64,000 bases of DNA from Doris montereyensis (taxonomy: Eukaryota > Mollusca > Gastropoda > Nudibranchia > Dorididae). The position numbers and the translations under genes are program-made. Positions 36,100 through 46,145 of this stretch are shown here, piece by piece. The stretch lies in NCBI GenBank assembly GCA_037039925.1, contig JAXRKP010001509.1:22501-86500 (forward strand). The letters are read 5' to 3'. Numbering within the stretch: position 1 is the stretch's first letter; the number at the start of each line of letters is the position of its first letter. Under the pieces are notes generated by a model. It did not search any database and was not told the DNA's origin. It saw nothing but the letters and a program-made list of their open reading frames with translations.

Positions 36100-38488
36100 G
36101 TGTGACAACGGATAATATGTCTCTTGAAGTTTGTTTTGGTTTTTTTTTTTTTGGGGGGGGGATTTTTTTTTATGGGTATTCAGTGGTCCAGAGACCAGGT
36201 GTCTGCCTGAGCTCAGGAAGGTGTGTATCCACGCATAGACCCATCAGAGTCAGATGATAAAAATGAGGCCCTGTGTGCAGATCACAACACTCTGTGCAGG
36301 TTAAATATCCTTTGGTTATTGCAGCGCAGTCTGGACAAATGATAAAGTCTAGTAGACACTTTGAGATTGAGATCACCTTAGTTGTGGATTCTAAGTAGAC
36401 ACTTTGAGATCACCTTAGTTGTGGACTCTAAGTAGACACTTTGAGATCACCTTAGTTGTGGATTCTAAGTAGACACTTTGAGATCACCTTAGTTGTGGAT
36501 TCTAAGTAGACACTTTGAGATCACCTTAGTTGTGGACGTGGGTAGAATGAGATCAAGCCAAACAAAAAGTTTTCTTTTTCTCCTCACCTACCATTAGTTT
36601 ATGTGAACATTTGGCAAACATTGCTGGTGACTCCTATTTCTTTCCTTGCACTTTTTTTAAAACTCTTTCATCTTGCTGTGTACTATGAATTCACCCTGAG
36701 ATCACCACATATGATGAACATGGTAAATTCAAGTACAATAAAAAAAAAAGGAAAGAAAAAAAAAGTGTTTTTTTATTATGTCTACTTTGATGTATCTTCT
36801 TGGTCGTTTTATTTATTATTATTTTTCAATTCACTGTTTTGAATTTTATGCTGTTTGTTTTTTTTTTTGCAGTTAACATTTTGAGTTGCTGCAGTATGTC
36901 TATATAGTGTGCAAAAAATGTAAAATTTGCTTTTGTTTTATATTCCTCCTCATCCACGGTTAATGGTGATCTTTGAATCTCGTTATCATAAATTAGATGT
37001 TGCAAGACATCCTATAATTGCCACCTGCCACAATCGACTGGTTAATTGCAACATAACGGAGCAGCAAAATTGTTGCAATTACCTGAAGTGTCCATAAACT
37101 GAATTTTGCCCTTGTCCAAGTAATTTAGGGTCATTTCACTATTTGACAATTAAATATTTCTGTTTCAATATTTTTTCAATATGTTTTTGCATAGACAACT
37201 TTTATTGTATAATCAAAGACGATCCAATAGCCAGTCGCTAAAAATCTATGAGCCGTGAAGCATGTCTCTGGTGACGAGGCGATGCGCCTGTCTGTGCTGG
37301 GATGTCTAGACATTATGTGTGGTCATTCCTTTGGGGCTAGGGAAGGGACTTGATGATTGAACGCGTAAGGCAGCTGTGTACGCACTGGCTGAAGCTATAT
37401 ACGTTATCTCTTTGGAAGCCCCGTTAGCCTTTTACTGTCTGCTAGACCTACAATCAGTGTAAGGCTATTGTATCATAAGGTTGTTAGGTAACAACAACAT
37501 AGATATCGACAGTGAAAGTCACAAACTGAATTTTGGATGTTTCTCATTTAATCATTTTTCACAGAAAAGCAGTTTGCAAGTGTCAAAACTAGACCCAATA
37601 GGGATACATGGATTGCTCATATGGCTGTTACACGGTATCTTTTGGTTCTTGTGCCACGGAATCCCTAACTAGACAAAGCATAAGGGCTTCCTTATGTTAA
37701 AAAAGAAAGAAAAAAAAAGATGTTACTAATTTTTAACTTACACGGTTTACGACTTTCATCGTTGATATGCAATCATCGCTTAGCATAGTGTGAAATCAGA
37801 AAAAAGCCGACCAAAAATTTGAGGCAAGGTGTCGCCAATGTTTTGATTATCTGTAGTGAGAGTTGCTTTGAATGGAATCAATTCTGTTTTGGGGGAAAGT
37901 TGATTATATGGCAATTGCAATTATCGGAGTTTTGGAAAAAACCAGAGTCGACTGTATATTATCAACGCATATTCACATATTGTGAAAGAGCCCCCGTCCC
38001 CACCAAATGTGAGTTGTGTCATGATGAAATACAGAAACATGTATGTAAAAACAACTCACCTTAATTTGACATATTGCCCAGCACAACTAACTGACAAGTA
38101 TGTACAACCATCATTCCATCCCCCCAGTGCTACACTTCCTCCTCCTCCTCTTCCCAAACACGTTACATACTGGTAACTGTTTCAGGTATTTATCATACAT
38201 ATTTATGTGTTTTATTGCTACTTCAATCTACATATCTCATATTATAGTCTTGTCACAATTAGTGTTTAGATCAGATTCTAGATGTTTTCGTTTGTTGTCT
38301 GACGACCTGACGAAGGGTTATACCCGAAATGTCGCATTATGTTTGTTCTGTCTTTGTAGGTGGAGTTTTCATTTATTGTCGTTTTTCACTTTTAGCTGTT
38401 TATCATTTTATCATATACACGAAATACCTGAATAATATATTGGTCTACGTAATAAACTAAACATATTTAAACGTTATTGTCCTTGTAG
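36100..38488 (+). other. GPR180 intron 6
   Basis: GT-AG intron with a SINE A copy whose tail is tandemly repeated, a family B module near 36625-36740, and otherwise AT-rich unique sequence. Confidence 0.88.
36178..36560 (+). mobile_element. SINE family A copy with tandemly amplified tail
   Basis: Diverged head CAGTGGTCCAGAGACCAGGT, body GTGTGCAGATCACAACACTC, tail GAGATCACCTTAGTTGTGGA. From about 36345 the tail unit TTCTAAGTAGACACTTTGAG plus ATCACCTTAGTTGTGGA (about 37 bp) is repeated five times before the normal end GTGGACGTGGGTAGAATGAG. Confidence 0.85.
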
Positions 38489-38679
38489 GGTCTCCTGTTT
38501 CTATGGGAACAGAGCCAAGATCAGAGCCTGAGACTGTACCACACCCAAAGGAGTTACGTTGGCATGGCATTGGTTTTGTTGCGCATTCTGTTAGCTGCCA
38601 TGTTTGCTGTCAAACTCAAGATCTTATGAGAACTGAACGGAGTAAACTCAAACGACAGTTCTATAATTCTTTTACCAAA
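38489..38679 (+). CDS. GPR180: GPR180 homologue exon 7 (helices 4-5) with a 1-base deletion
   Basis: Acceptor GTCCTTGTAG, donor ACCAAA|GTAAGA. It encodes GLLFLWEQSQDQSLRLYHTQ, then RSYVGMALVLLRILLAAMFA (helix 5), then VKL. The frame must shift by one missing base near 38609-38622 to continue QDLMRTERSKLKRQFYNSFT-K. The last part matches the family (VERSTLKREFYITFAK in the human protein). Without the shift the frame ends at TGA directly after KIL. Everything else about the exon, including splice sites, is intact, so I favour a sequence error, though a real mutation is possible. Confidence 0.92.
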
Positions 38680-38866
38680 GTAAGAAAATTAGAGTTTGAT
38701 TTTGAATATGTTATGTATGTATCGGTTTATGTATTAATTCATTTTCCAGTGCCTTGTTTTCTTCTTCACATCACATTCATCAGTGTAATGGGGGTTTATA
38801 TTTTTGTATGTGTGAAGAATAATGTTACGATTTTTAATTACATTTCTTAATTTTCTGTCTAAAATC

Positions 38867-39439
38867 ATGGAGAGACCAGAAAAGTTGAAGGAGTCAGAGA
38901 CTGATCAAGACAAAGTGTCGCAAACAAAGGATATCAAGTCGGGAAAGTCTTCACCAAAGGGAAACGACTCGGTCGGATGCCAAACAGAAAGACGCAAAAT
39001 GTGAATCGGCAAAAGATGCGGAGTTGAAGACAAAAGATGGAGACTCTGGCATCGCTGAGGAAGCGGATACAAAGAAGTCTGAAGATTCTAGCATCGTAAA
39101 GGATGAGCCAACCAAGAGTGAAGGATCAAATAAGATCATCACAGACGAGTCAGCAACGGATGGCAAGTCCAGCAGTGTCGAAAAAGATAAATCTGATAAA
39201 ATCAAAGTGGAAATGTCGAAGTCAAGCAGAACGGAGAGCCTAAGCAAAAAGATGAAAACCAGCAAAAAGATGAAAACCAGCAAAAGATCAACAAAAAGAG
39301 AAAACCAGCAAAAAGATGAAAACCAGCAAAAAGATGAAAACCAGCAAAAAGATGAAAACCAGCAGAAAAGTAAAAATGGCGAAGAAAAAGAAGTTAAAGA
39401 ACGAAAAGAAGAAATCGTCCAAAAGAAACAAAAGGACAA
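38867..39439 (+). pseudogene. Lysine/acid-rich coding-like segment in GPR180 intron 7 (unidentified)
   Basis: From ATG 38867 the frame reads MERPEKLKESETDQDKVSQT and KDIKSGKSSPKGND. After an apparent frame change near 38955-38970 it reads SDAKQKDAKCESAKDAELKT, then KDGDSGIAEEADTKKSEDSS, a (KDENQQ)n repeat, and EIVQKKQKDK. A possible donor GACAAG|GTAGTG follows at 39439, in phase 0. The composition is K/E/D/S, highly charged and disordered, and distinct from surrounding AT-rich DNA. It has no counterpart in GPR180 that I know of. It could be an alternative exon, a nested gene or retrocopy remnant, or chance open sequence. Confidence 0.3.
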
Positions 39440-39883
39440 GGTAGTGAAGTACAAGATAAATTATGCATCTGACCAAAATATCTCAGGGTTGACAAACAAC
39501 TTTCTTTCATTGCTTTTGATACTTTATTGGCTTAGTGTTATGCTCTGTTTTGCTAGTTACTTGACTGCAATCTCAACTGCTAGAGTGAATAATTACATGG
39601 CAATAAGAGTGAAAGCTAATAGTCTGCATGTTACGTACTACCAGTGAGGTTGTCCTGACAATATGCCGTACCGGCAGTTCTACTTGTATAGCTTTTACAA
39701 AGGTGTAACAGACTTCTCCATGTGAATACCTGACAGAGGCAACAATAGAAAGTCAGTGAGCCTGTGTCTTTCTTAAAGTTGAGACTGTAATTATTTTTAT
39801 TATTATTTTTTTCTCTTCTTTATTTGTTTTTGTTGCTAATATATTTTCTGATGTTCTTTTTTACATTCCATTGTTTTTTCTTT

Positions 39884-40718
39884 CTTTCAGATGTGCCTGA
39901 TGTGGTTTCTGTGTAATCCATTGTTTTCTTTCCAGATGTGCCTGATGTGGTTTCTGTGTAATCCATTGTTTTCTTTCCAGATGTGCCTTGATGTGGTTTC
40001 TGTGTTATCCATTGTTTTTCTTTCCAGATGTGCCTGATGTGGTTTCTGTGTAATCCATTGTTTTTCTTTCCAGATGTGCCTGATGTGGTTTCTGTGTTAT
40101 CCATTGTTTTTCTTTCCAGATGTGCCTGATGTGGTTTCTGTGTAATCCATTGTTTTTCTTTCCAGATGTGCCTGATGTGGTTTCTGTGTAATCCATTGTT
40201 TTTCTTTCCAGATGTGCCTGATGTGGTTTCTGTGTTATCCATTGTTTTCTTTCCAGATGTGCCTGATGTGGTTTCTGTGTTATCCATTGTTTTCTTTCCA
40301 GATATGCCTGATGTGGTTTCTGTGTAATCCATTGTTTTTCTTTCCAGACATGCCTGATATGGTTTCTGTGTAATCCATTGTTTTTCTTTCCAGATGTGCC
40401 TGATGTGGTTTCTGTGTAATCCATTATTTTTTCTTTCCAGACATGCCTGATGTGGTTTCTGTGTAATCCATTGTTTTTCTTTCCAGATGTGCCTGATGTG
40501 GTTTCTGTGTAATCCATTGTTTTTCTTTCCAGATGTGTCTGATATGGTTTCTGTGTAATCCATTGTTTTTCTTTCCAGATGTGCCTGATGTGGTTTCTGT
40601 GTAATCCATTGTTTTTTCTTTCCAGATGTGCCTGATGTGGTTTCTGTTGTTATCCATTGTTTTTCTTTCCAGATGTGCCTGATGTGGTTTCTGTGTAATC
40701 CATTGTTTTTCTTTCCAG
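39884..40718 (+). repeat. Tandem array of 18 extra copies of the intron 7/exon 8 junction
   Basis: The unit is 45-47 bp: a pyrimidine tract TTTTTCTTTCCAG, then ATGTGCCTGATGTGGTTTCT, GTGTAATCCATTG. I count 19 CAG-ATG(T/C)G-type junctions from 39890 to 40718. The last one is the true exon 8 acceptor, and its downstream sequence changes from ...TATCCATTG to ...TATCCTTTGATTGTG. Each upstream unit therefore contains a complete 3' splice site and about the first 30 nt of exon 8. Unit length varies mainly by the T-run. Confidence 0.95.
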
Positions 40719-40796
40719 ATGTGCCTGATGTGGTTTCTGTGTTATCCTTTGATTGTGCTTTGTTCTTGGATTTTTGCAGAGTATCTTAGATATAAG
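40719..40796 (+). CDS. GPR180: GPR180 homologue exon 8 (helix 6; 26 codons)
   Basis: Acceptor TTTCTTTCCAG, donor TATAAG|GTGAGT, phase 0 at both ends. It encodes MCLMWFLCYPLIVLCSWIFA then EYLRYK. The human protein has [24 protein letters not shown] here, so the match is clear. It is preceded by 18 partial copies of its own start. Only the last acceptor gives the full helix 6. Confidence 0.93.
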
Positions 40797-40804
40797 GTGA
40801 GTAG

Positions 40805-41065
40805 TGCCGTGGCCTATAGAGCTGTAGCTTATCCTGGTTTCTATAGTGTGAATTGGAACGGGTGATGATAATCACCCTCCTGGACAGGACGTTAATCCAT
40901 CACAGGTTTTTATTCCCAATCTGTTGCTGATACCCATTTGTCCCTGGGACAAGTGGGGGAAATGTGTGTTGAAGGTCTTTCGCAAGGACCACAACCATGA
41001 CTTAACATTGCTAGGATTCGAACTTAATACCTCATGATCCCAAGTCTGGCAACCTAACATGATTT
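40805..41065 (-). mobile_element. SINE-like repeat, family C (minus strand)
   Basis: On the minus strand: CCAGACTTGGGATCATGAGG, a B-box-like AGTTCGAATCCTAGCAA, and later GTCCTGTCCAGGAGGGTGAT. This order matches the copy at 33535-33845. Confidence 0.65.
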
Positions 41066-41735
41066 TTATATTCCCACATTGATAATATTCACACCCACAC
41101 ACATGATTTTTAGATTCCCATATTGACAACATTCACACCCACACACATGATTTTTACATTCCCACATTGATAACATTCACACCCCACACATGTTTTTGAG
41201 ATTCCCATATTAACAAAATTCACACACCTACACACATGATTTTTAGATTCCCATATTGACAACATTCACACCCACAGACATGATTTTCATATTCCCACAT
41301 TGATAACATTCACACCTACACACATGATTTTTGATTCGCATATAGATAGCATTCACACACCCACATATGATTTTTATATTCCCATATTGATAACATTCAC
41401 ACCAACATACATGATTTTCATATCCCCATATTGATAACATTCACACCCACATAAACGATTTTTAGATTCTCATATTGATAACATTCACAACCACACACAT
41501 GTTTTTTAAATTCCCATATTAACAAAATTCACACACTTACACATGATTTTTAGATTCCCATATTAACAAAATTCACACACTCACACATGATTTTTAGATT
41601 CCCATATTAACAAAATTCACACTCACACATGATTTTTATATTCCCATATTGACAACATTCACACCCACAGACATGATTTTCATATTCCCACATTGATAAC
41701 ATTCACACCCACATACATGATTTTTAGATTTCCAC
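41055..41735. repeat. Minisatellite, about 43-bp unit, about 15 copies
   Basis: Unit: ACACATGATTTTTAGATTCC then CATATTGACAACATTCACAC CCAC. Units are moderately diverged. The array abuts the family C SINE. Confidence 0.93.
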
Positions 41736-41767
41736 ATTGGTAAAGCTATACAATGATATCAGACCCA

Positions 41768-41900
41768 TGAGATGCCGGAAGTTCAGTGAGTAGAACGTCT
41801 GACTACCACGTAGGAGGTTCGAGTTCGATTATCAGTCCGGATAAATTAATCTGGCCCTCCTGTCAACCGGGAGAGAAATAGGTAGTTAATTCTATTCAGA
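41768..41900 (+). mobile_element. tRNA-like SINE head, family D
   Basis: AGAACGTCTGACTACCACGT, GGTTCGAGTTCGATTA and CTGGCCCTCCTGTCAACCGG match the copy at 32712-32840. Confidence 0.6.
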
Positions 41901-42114
41901 CACAGCGAGCATAAAAGTGTCGTGAATTGCGATGGCAAATTATCACATTATGCCATACATGCAAAGAAAAATGAGGAGACTTTACTCCTGATTCTCTCAC
42001 GCTCAACTTTCAGTATTGAGCTTACTATCAGACTTAACCCTTTCGTGTTTACATTAAGCGACAGCCATCTTGCTCTGTACGCTCAACTTCCTCTCCGCTA
42101 TGGCAATCTGGTTT

Positions 42115-42290
42115 GTTTACATTTTTCTGACTTCCTGCCACTTGATCTTCACAAAAGAATGCGGATTGGTCTGCATTTTCTGACTTCCTGCCACTTGGTC
42201 TTCACAAAAGAATGCGGATTGGTCTGCATTTTTCTGACTTCCTGCCACTTGATCTTCACAAAAGAATGCGGATTGGTCTGCACTTTGCGC
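42115..42290. repeat. Tandem repeat, about 53-bp unit, three copies
   Basis: TTTCTGACTTCCTGCCACTT followed by GATCTTCACAAAAGAATGCG and GATTGGTCTGCAT, three times. Confidence 0.95.
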
Positions 42291-42424
42291 CACTAACACC
42301 AGTTGGTCATGAAGCTGCCCTGACTTTTAATCTTGTGTTCTATTCTAAATTTAGCCATTAGCATTTTAGAATATTAGCATAATTTATGTGACCAATTAGA
42401 GCCAACAAAAAAGATGTGTTGCTG

Positions 42425-43040
42425 TCACTGGCAGGTGTCGGTTGCTGTCGGCTTGGGCAACGTGGGCTTGTATTGGCAGGTGTCGGTTGCTGTCGGCTTG
42501 GGCAACGTGGGCTTGTATTGGCAGGTGTCGGTTTCTGTCGGCTTGGGCAACGTGGGCTTGTATTGGCAGGTGTCGGTTGCTGTCGGCTTGGGCAACGTGG
42601 GCTTGTATTGGCAGGTGTCGGTTTCTGTCGGCTTGGGCAACGTGGGCTTGTATTGGCAGGTGTCGGTTTCTGTCGGCTTGGGCAACGTGGGCTTGTATTG
42701 GCAGGTGTCGGTTGCTGTCGGCTTGGGCAACGTGGGCTTGTATTGGCAGGTGTCGGTTGCTGTCGGCTTGGGCAACGTGGGCTTGTATTGGCAGGTGTCG
42801 GTTTCTGTTGGCTTGGGCAACGTGGGCTTGTATTGGCAGGTGTCGGTTTCTGTTGGCTTGGGCAATGTGGGCTTGTATTGGCAGGTGTCGGTTTCTGTTG
42901 GCTTGGGCAACGTGGGCTTGTATTGGCAGGTGTCGGCTTCTGTTGGCTTGGGCAACGTGGGCTTGTATTGGCAGGTGTCGGTTTCTGTCGGCTTGGGCAA
43001 CGCCATGTTGGTCGAATTGGCTTGTATTGGCAGGTGTCGG
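42425..43040. repeat. Minisatellite, 45-bp unit, about 13 copies
   Basis: Unit: GGCAGGTGTCGGTTGCTGTC then GGCTTGGGCAACGTGGGCTT and GTATT. Units differ by a few G/T and C/T changes and keep exact length. The unit is a multiple of three and lacks stops in several frames, which creates long open frames of over 190 codons on both strands. I treat these as artefacts. Confidence 0.96.
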
Positions 43041-43183
43041 CTTCTGTCGCTTTGAACTGTTAGCGGGGGTTTTGCATGTGTTGTTTTTTGTCGGTTTAAA
43101 CGCTTAAGGGTTAAGTGGGTTCTTTTCTGGTATCATTGTGTATCATAAGAAAGTTGATACAGTTAGTTGTACAGCTCATGTGA

Positions 43184-43363
<180 letters not shown>

Positions 43364-43404
43364 AGCTGTACTCTTGACCATGGGTTGCTTTGTGCTTTTA
43401 TGTT

Positions 43405-43451
<47 letters not shown>

Positions 43452-44300
43452 ATTAATGCAATAGAAAAGATGACGTGTGTATTTCTTTAATTAAGTTAAA
43501 ATATCAAAATGCATTGTGTATTATGATGCGTTGGGGACTTTGCTAACAATTAACCTCTTCAGAGCTTTTTATATTTAGTAAGATGAATATTTTTTAATCT
43601 GCATTATTTCAGCATGACTTGAATGTCCTTTGAAGTAAGATATCCTTTTTAAGTTACTTGTGACTACGGTTTTGCTGTAGCCTTTTCAAAAAGAAATTCT
43701 TTGAAGTAATTTCATTCGTACCTCATACACATGGTTTAAGCACAGCACTTTCTGTGGAGAGTTTACGGTTGTTTCCCATTATGCAGACAGAGTTATGAGG
43801 AATGGATGAATAATTACATGACTCGTGACTTGGAACAAAAGTACTTTAAAAAAAGCTCTTGAATAATGCACAAGCTAAGGCAGCAGGTAATTAGTGTTAT
43901 GAAATCAGTGTTATGCTGTGGGTCGTTAAAAAAGATACATGGAAAATGTACTTGCTTGGTCTAGAATTTTTCCTTTCTTGATCTGGAAACTTTTTCAGGC
44001 TTGTTTACATTTGGTTGAATTGATTGATGAGTGACAATATATGATAATCTTGTTCTGGTACATTTTCTATTTGTTTAAAGTATATGAAAAGGGATGTTTG
44101 TGTTATGAACATTAATACATTGAATAAAAAGGGATGTTTGTGTTATGAACATTAATACATTGAATAAAAAGGGATGTTTGTGTTATGAACATTAATACAT
44201 TGAATAAAAAGGGATGTTTGTGTTATGAACATAAATACATTGAATGAAAAGGGATGTTTGTGTTATGAATATTAATACATTGAATGAAAAGGGATGTTGT
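43364..44300 (+). promoter_or_regulatory. Probable GPR180 3' UTR with repeated AATAAA poly(A) signals
   Basis: After the stop codon come a (GT)n tract (about 43407-43447) and unique AT-rich sequence. The first AATAAA I find is at 44123-44128. It lies inside a 40-bp tandem repeat, so AATAAA recurs at about 44163 and 44203. The real cleavage site is not determined. Confidence 0.4.
44080..44300. repeat. Tandem repeat, 40-bp unit, 5-6 copies (left part of a split array)
   Basis: Unit: AAAAGGGATGTTTGTGTTAT then GAACATTAATACATTGAATA. Related units resume at 44965-45245. Confidence 0.95.
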
Positions 44301-44964
44301 GCTATGGCCCTATATAAAGGGCATAGACCCTGACCTTCTATAATGGAAAATTCCACTGTCCTTTTAAGGTAAAATGACGTAGTAAATGCTCAAGTATACA
44401 GTGAAGTAACAGCCAATGAAAACATCGTTTATTTTAAGCTCATAGCGTCCCTAGAGGCCTTGTTATCAATCGGCGAAGTAATGCACTTTATTGAGTAGTG
44501 TTCACTGTGTAATCACCCCTTTTGTTTAGCGTTTCTTTGTTTGTCAACACAACAAAGATCATTGATCTAAGTGATCTGAGTGTTGTTAGACAGTTGGTGA
44601 TGTAAACTGACAACAGTGGCCATAGTTAAATGTCATTTATGACTGAATCCACGAATTATAATGACCTAGATGTCGAGATAGGGTTATCAGAGGAAGAAAT
44701 CTCCATGTTTCCTTCTTGATCTAAAGACAAATGATCAATGAACTAAATTTATGTCTAATATCAAAATATGAATACATCATGTTATCAGCTTTCAGAAAAT
44801 GTATGGTTTTATGTCTAGTAACACTTATAACAGCTATACAGTCCTTTTTCTACCCTAGTCACAATCTTGGCTTTTCCCTTTGCCACGCGCTAATTTTTCC
44901 ACTCAAGCGGCTGTGGCAACCCCACATCCCAGGAGGTCACTTCCGGTAAAATGGGGATCGCTAC
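44301..44964. other. Unique sequence interrupting the 40-bp array
   Basis: About 660 bp separating two parts of the same minisatellite. No clear terminal repeats or target duplication were found, so insertion is only one explanation. Confidence 0.4.
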
Positions 44965-45245
44965 TAGGGTTAATACATTGATTGAGAAAGGGATATTGTG
45001 TTATGAATCTTAATTCATTGAATGAAAAAGGGATATTTGTGTTATGAATGTTAATACATTGAATGAAAAAGGGATATTTGTGTTATGAATGTTAATTCAT
45101 TGAATGAAAAAGAAGGATGTTTGTGTTATGACTGTTAATACATTGAATGAAAAAGGGATGTTTGTGTTGTTAATACATTGAATGAAAAAGGGATGTTTGT
45201 GTTATGACTGTCAATACATTGAATGAAAAAGGATATTGTGTGATG
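44965..45245. repeat. Tandem repeat, about 40-bp unit, about 7 copies (right part of a split array)
   Basis: TTAATACATTGAATGAAAAA then GGGATATTTGTGTTATGAAT. The same family as 44080-44300, with AATGAA in place of AATAAA in most units. Confidence 0.92.
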
Positions 45246-46145
45246 AACATAAATACATTAAATGAAGTGTTATTGTTTTATAAAAGAGATATTGTTTAAT
45301 GAACATTAATATATTCAATTTAAAGTAAATCTATGAGAAAATTAGTTGTGAGCATTAAAAGTTGTGATTATGTTGACTACTCACTGTTGTGGATATTTAC
45401 AAACTTTAGATTTTCTTTGTGCTGACAAATAACTCCCAAAGAACTTTGACCCAGAGCTGTTTTACTAGAAGGTTCGTCTCTTTTGAACCATGACGCTTTC
45501 GTCTGCCTGGTTGATTTGTATGCAAGGCAAAGAAAGACTGCTGAATGTACGAGTCTTCATTTAATCACCCATCTCCACTATATGCAGTGATCTCAGGGCA
45601 TAAACAAAGTAATAAATGATGAAACTGGATGAACAATTCAAGCAGGAGCGAATGTTATTGACTACAGCAGTGCTTCTCAAACTGTCTGATGTGGCGGACC
45701 TGGCAGTTGTTTTTGTTCAATGCCAGCAGTTTGCCTACCACTTTTTGAGTGTCACTGGATTAGAGGTAAAGGATGGGAGAATAACAGCTTTCTGTCGCAG
45801 AGACATGTTTGAATGATAATGATGTGATTAGATCTACCTCAAATAGCAATTGGTAGTATCTTTAGTGAATATAACTATAAATGGCTATTGAAGAAAGAGT
45901 TAAGAGTCATTCTGTAACTAAAAGTAAGGAAGGTAGATTGTGTAATCACGGTAGGCTGTTAAACCAGACCTCAATGAATTAAGGGTGAAGATAGGCATAT
46001 GATATGAAAACATTAGGAAAGTTTTTCTATTTACATAAGTATCTTCAATGAGCAGACCTGAACATGCACATTGAAGAAAACTTTGGCCATTTCTCTCAAT
46101 CCTGAGGACCACTAAAAACTGTCTTTGTTTGTGTTGAATCAACTA
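45246..46145. other. Intergenic, no supported feature
   Basis: AT-rich unique sequence. A 66-codon frame at 45616-45816 has no recognisable homology. Confidence 0.4.

Larger units (their letters stand above)
38680..40718 (+). other. GPR180 intron 7, with a lysine-rich open segment and a splice-acceptor array
   Basis: GT-AG intron from AAA|GTAAGA to the last TTTCTTTCCAG before 40719. Its 5' part holds a coding-like segment (38867-39439). Its 3' part, 39884-40718, is a tandem array of the exon 8 junction. Confidence 0.85.
42038..43110 (+). mobile_element. piggyBac-like element B (TTAA-flanked, non-autonomous) carrying tandem arrays
   Basis: TTAA at 42034-42037 and at 43111-43114 flank termini CCCTTTCGTGTTTA (left) and, on the complement of the right end, CCCTTAAGCGTTTA; 11 of 14 positions match and CGACA follows in both. 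TTAA target sites and CCCTT ends are piggyBac hallmarks. The interior is almost wholly two tandem arrays (42115-42290 and 42425-43040). No transposase is present. Strand is arbitrary. Confidence 0.65.

Noticed and set aside
37600..37670. IFWFLCHGIPN reading, similar to the GPR180 helix 6 start
   Set aside because: It lies before exon 7, lacks matching splice sites and phase, and the true helix 6 exon is at 40719-40796.
39820..40657. Minus-strand frames of 170-247 codons with repeated HRNHIRHIWKEKQ
   Set aside because: Antisense shadow of the acceptor array; the plus-strand origin from exon 8 explains the sequence.
42414..43107. Long open frames (over 190 codons) across the 45-bp array
   Set aside because: They exist in several frames on both strands because the unit is a stop-free multiple of three. 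No start context or homology.
44301..44970. Possible third piggyBac-like insertion ending TAGGGTTAA
   Set aside because: The left border has no TTAA-CCCT counterpart, and the TTAA belongs to the repeat unit itself.
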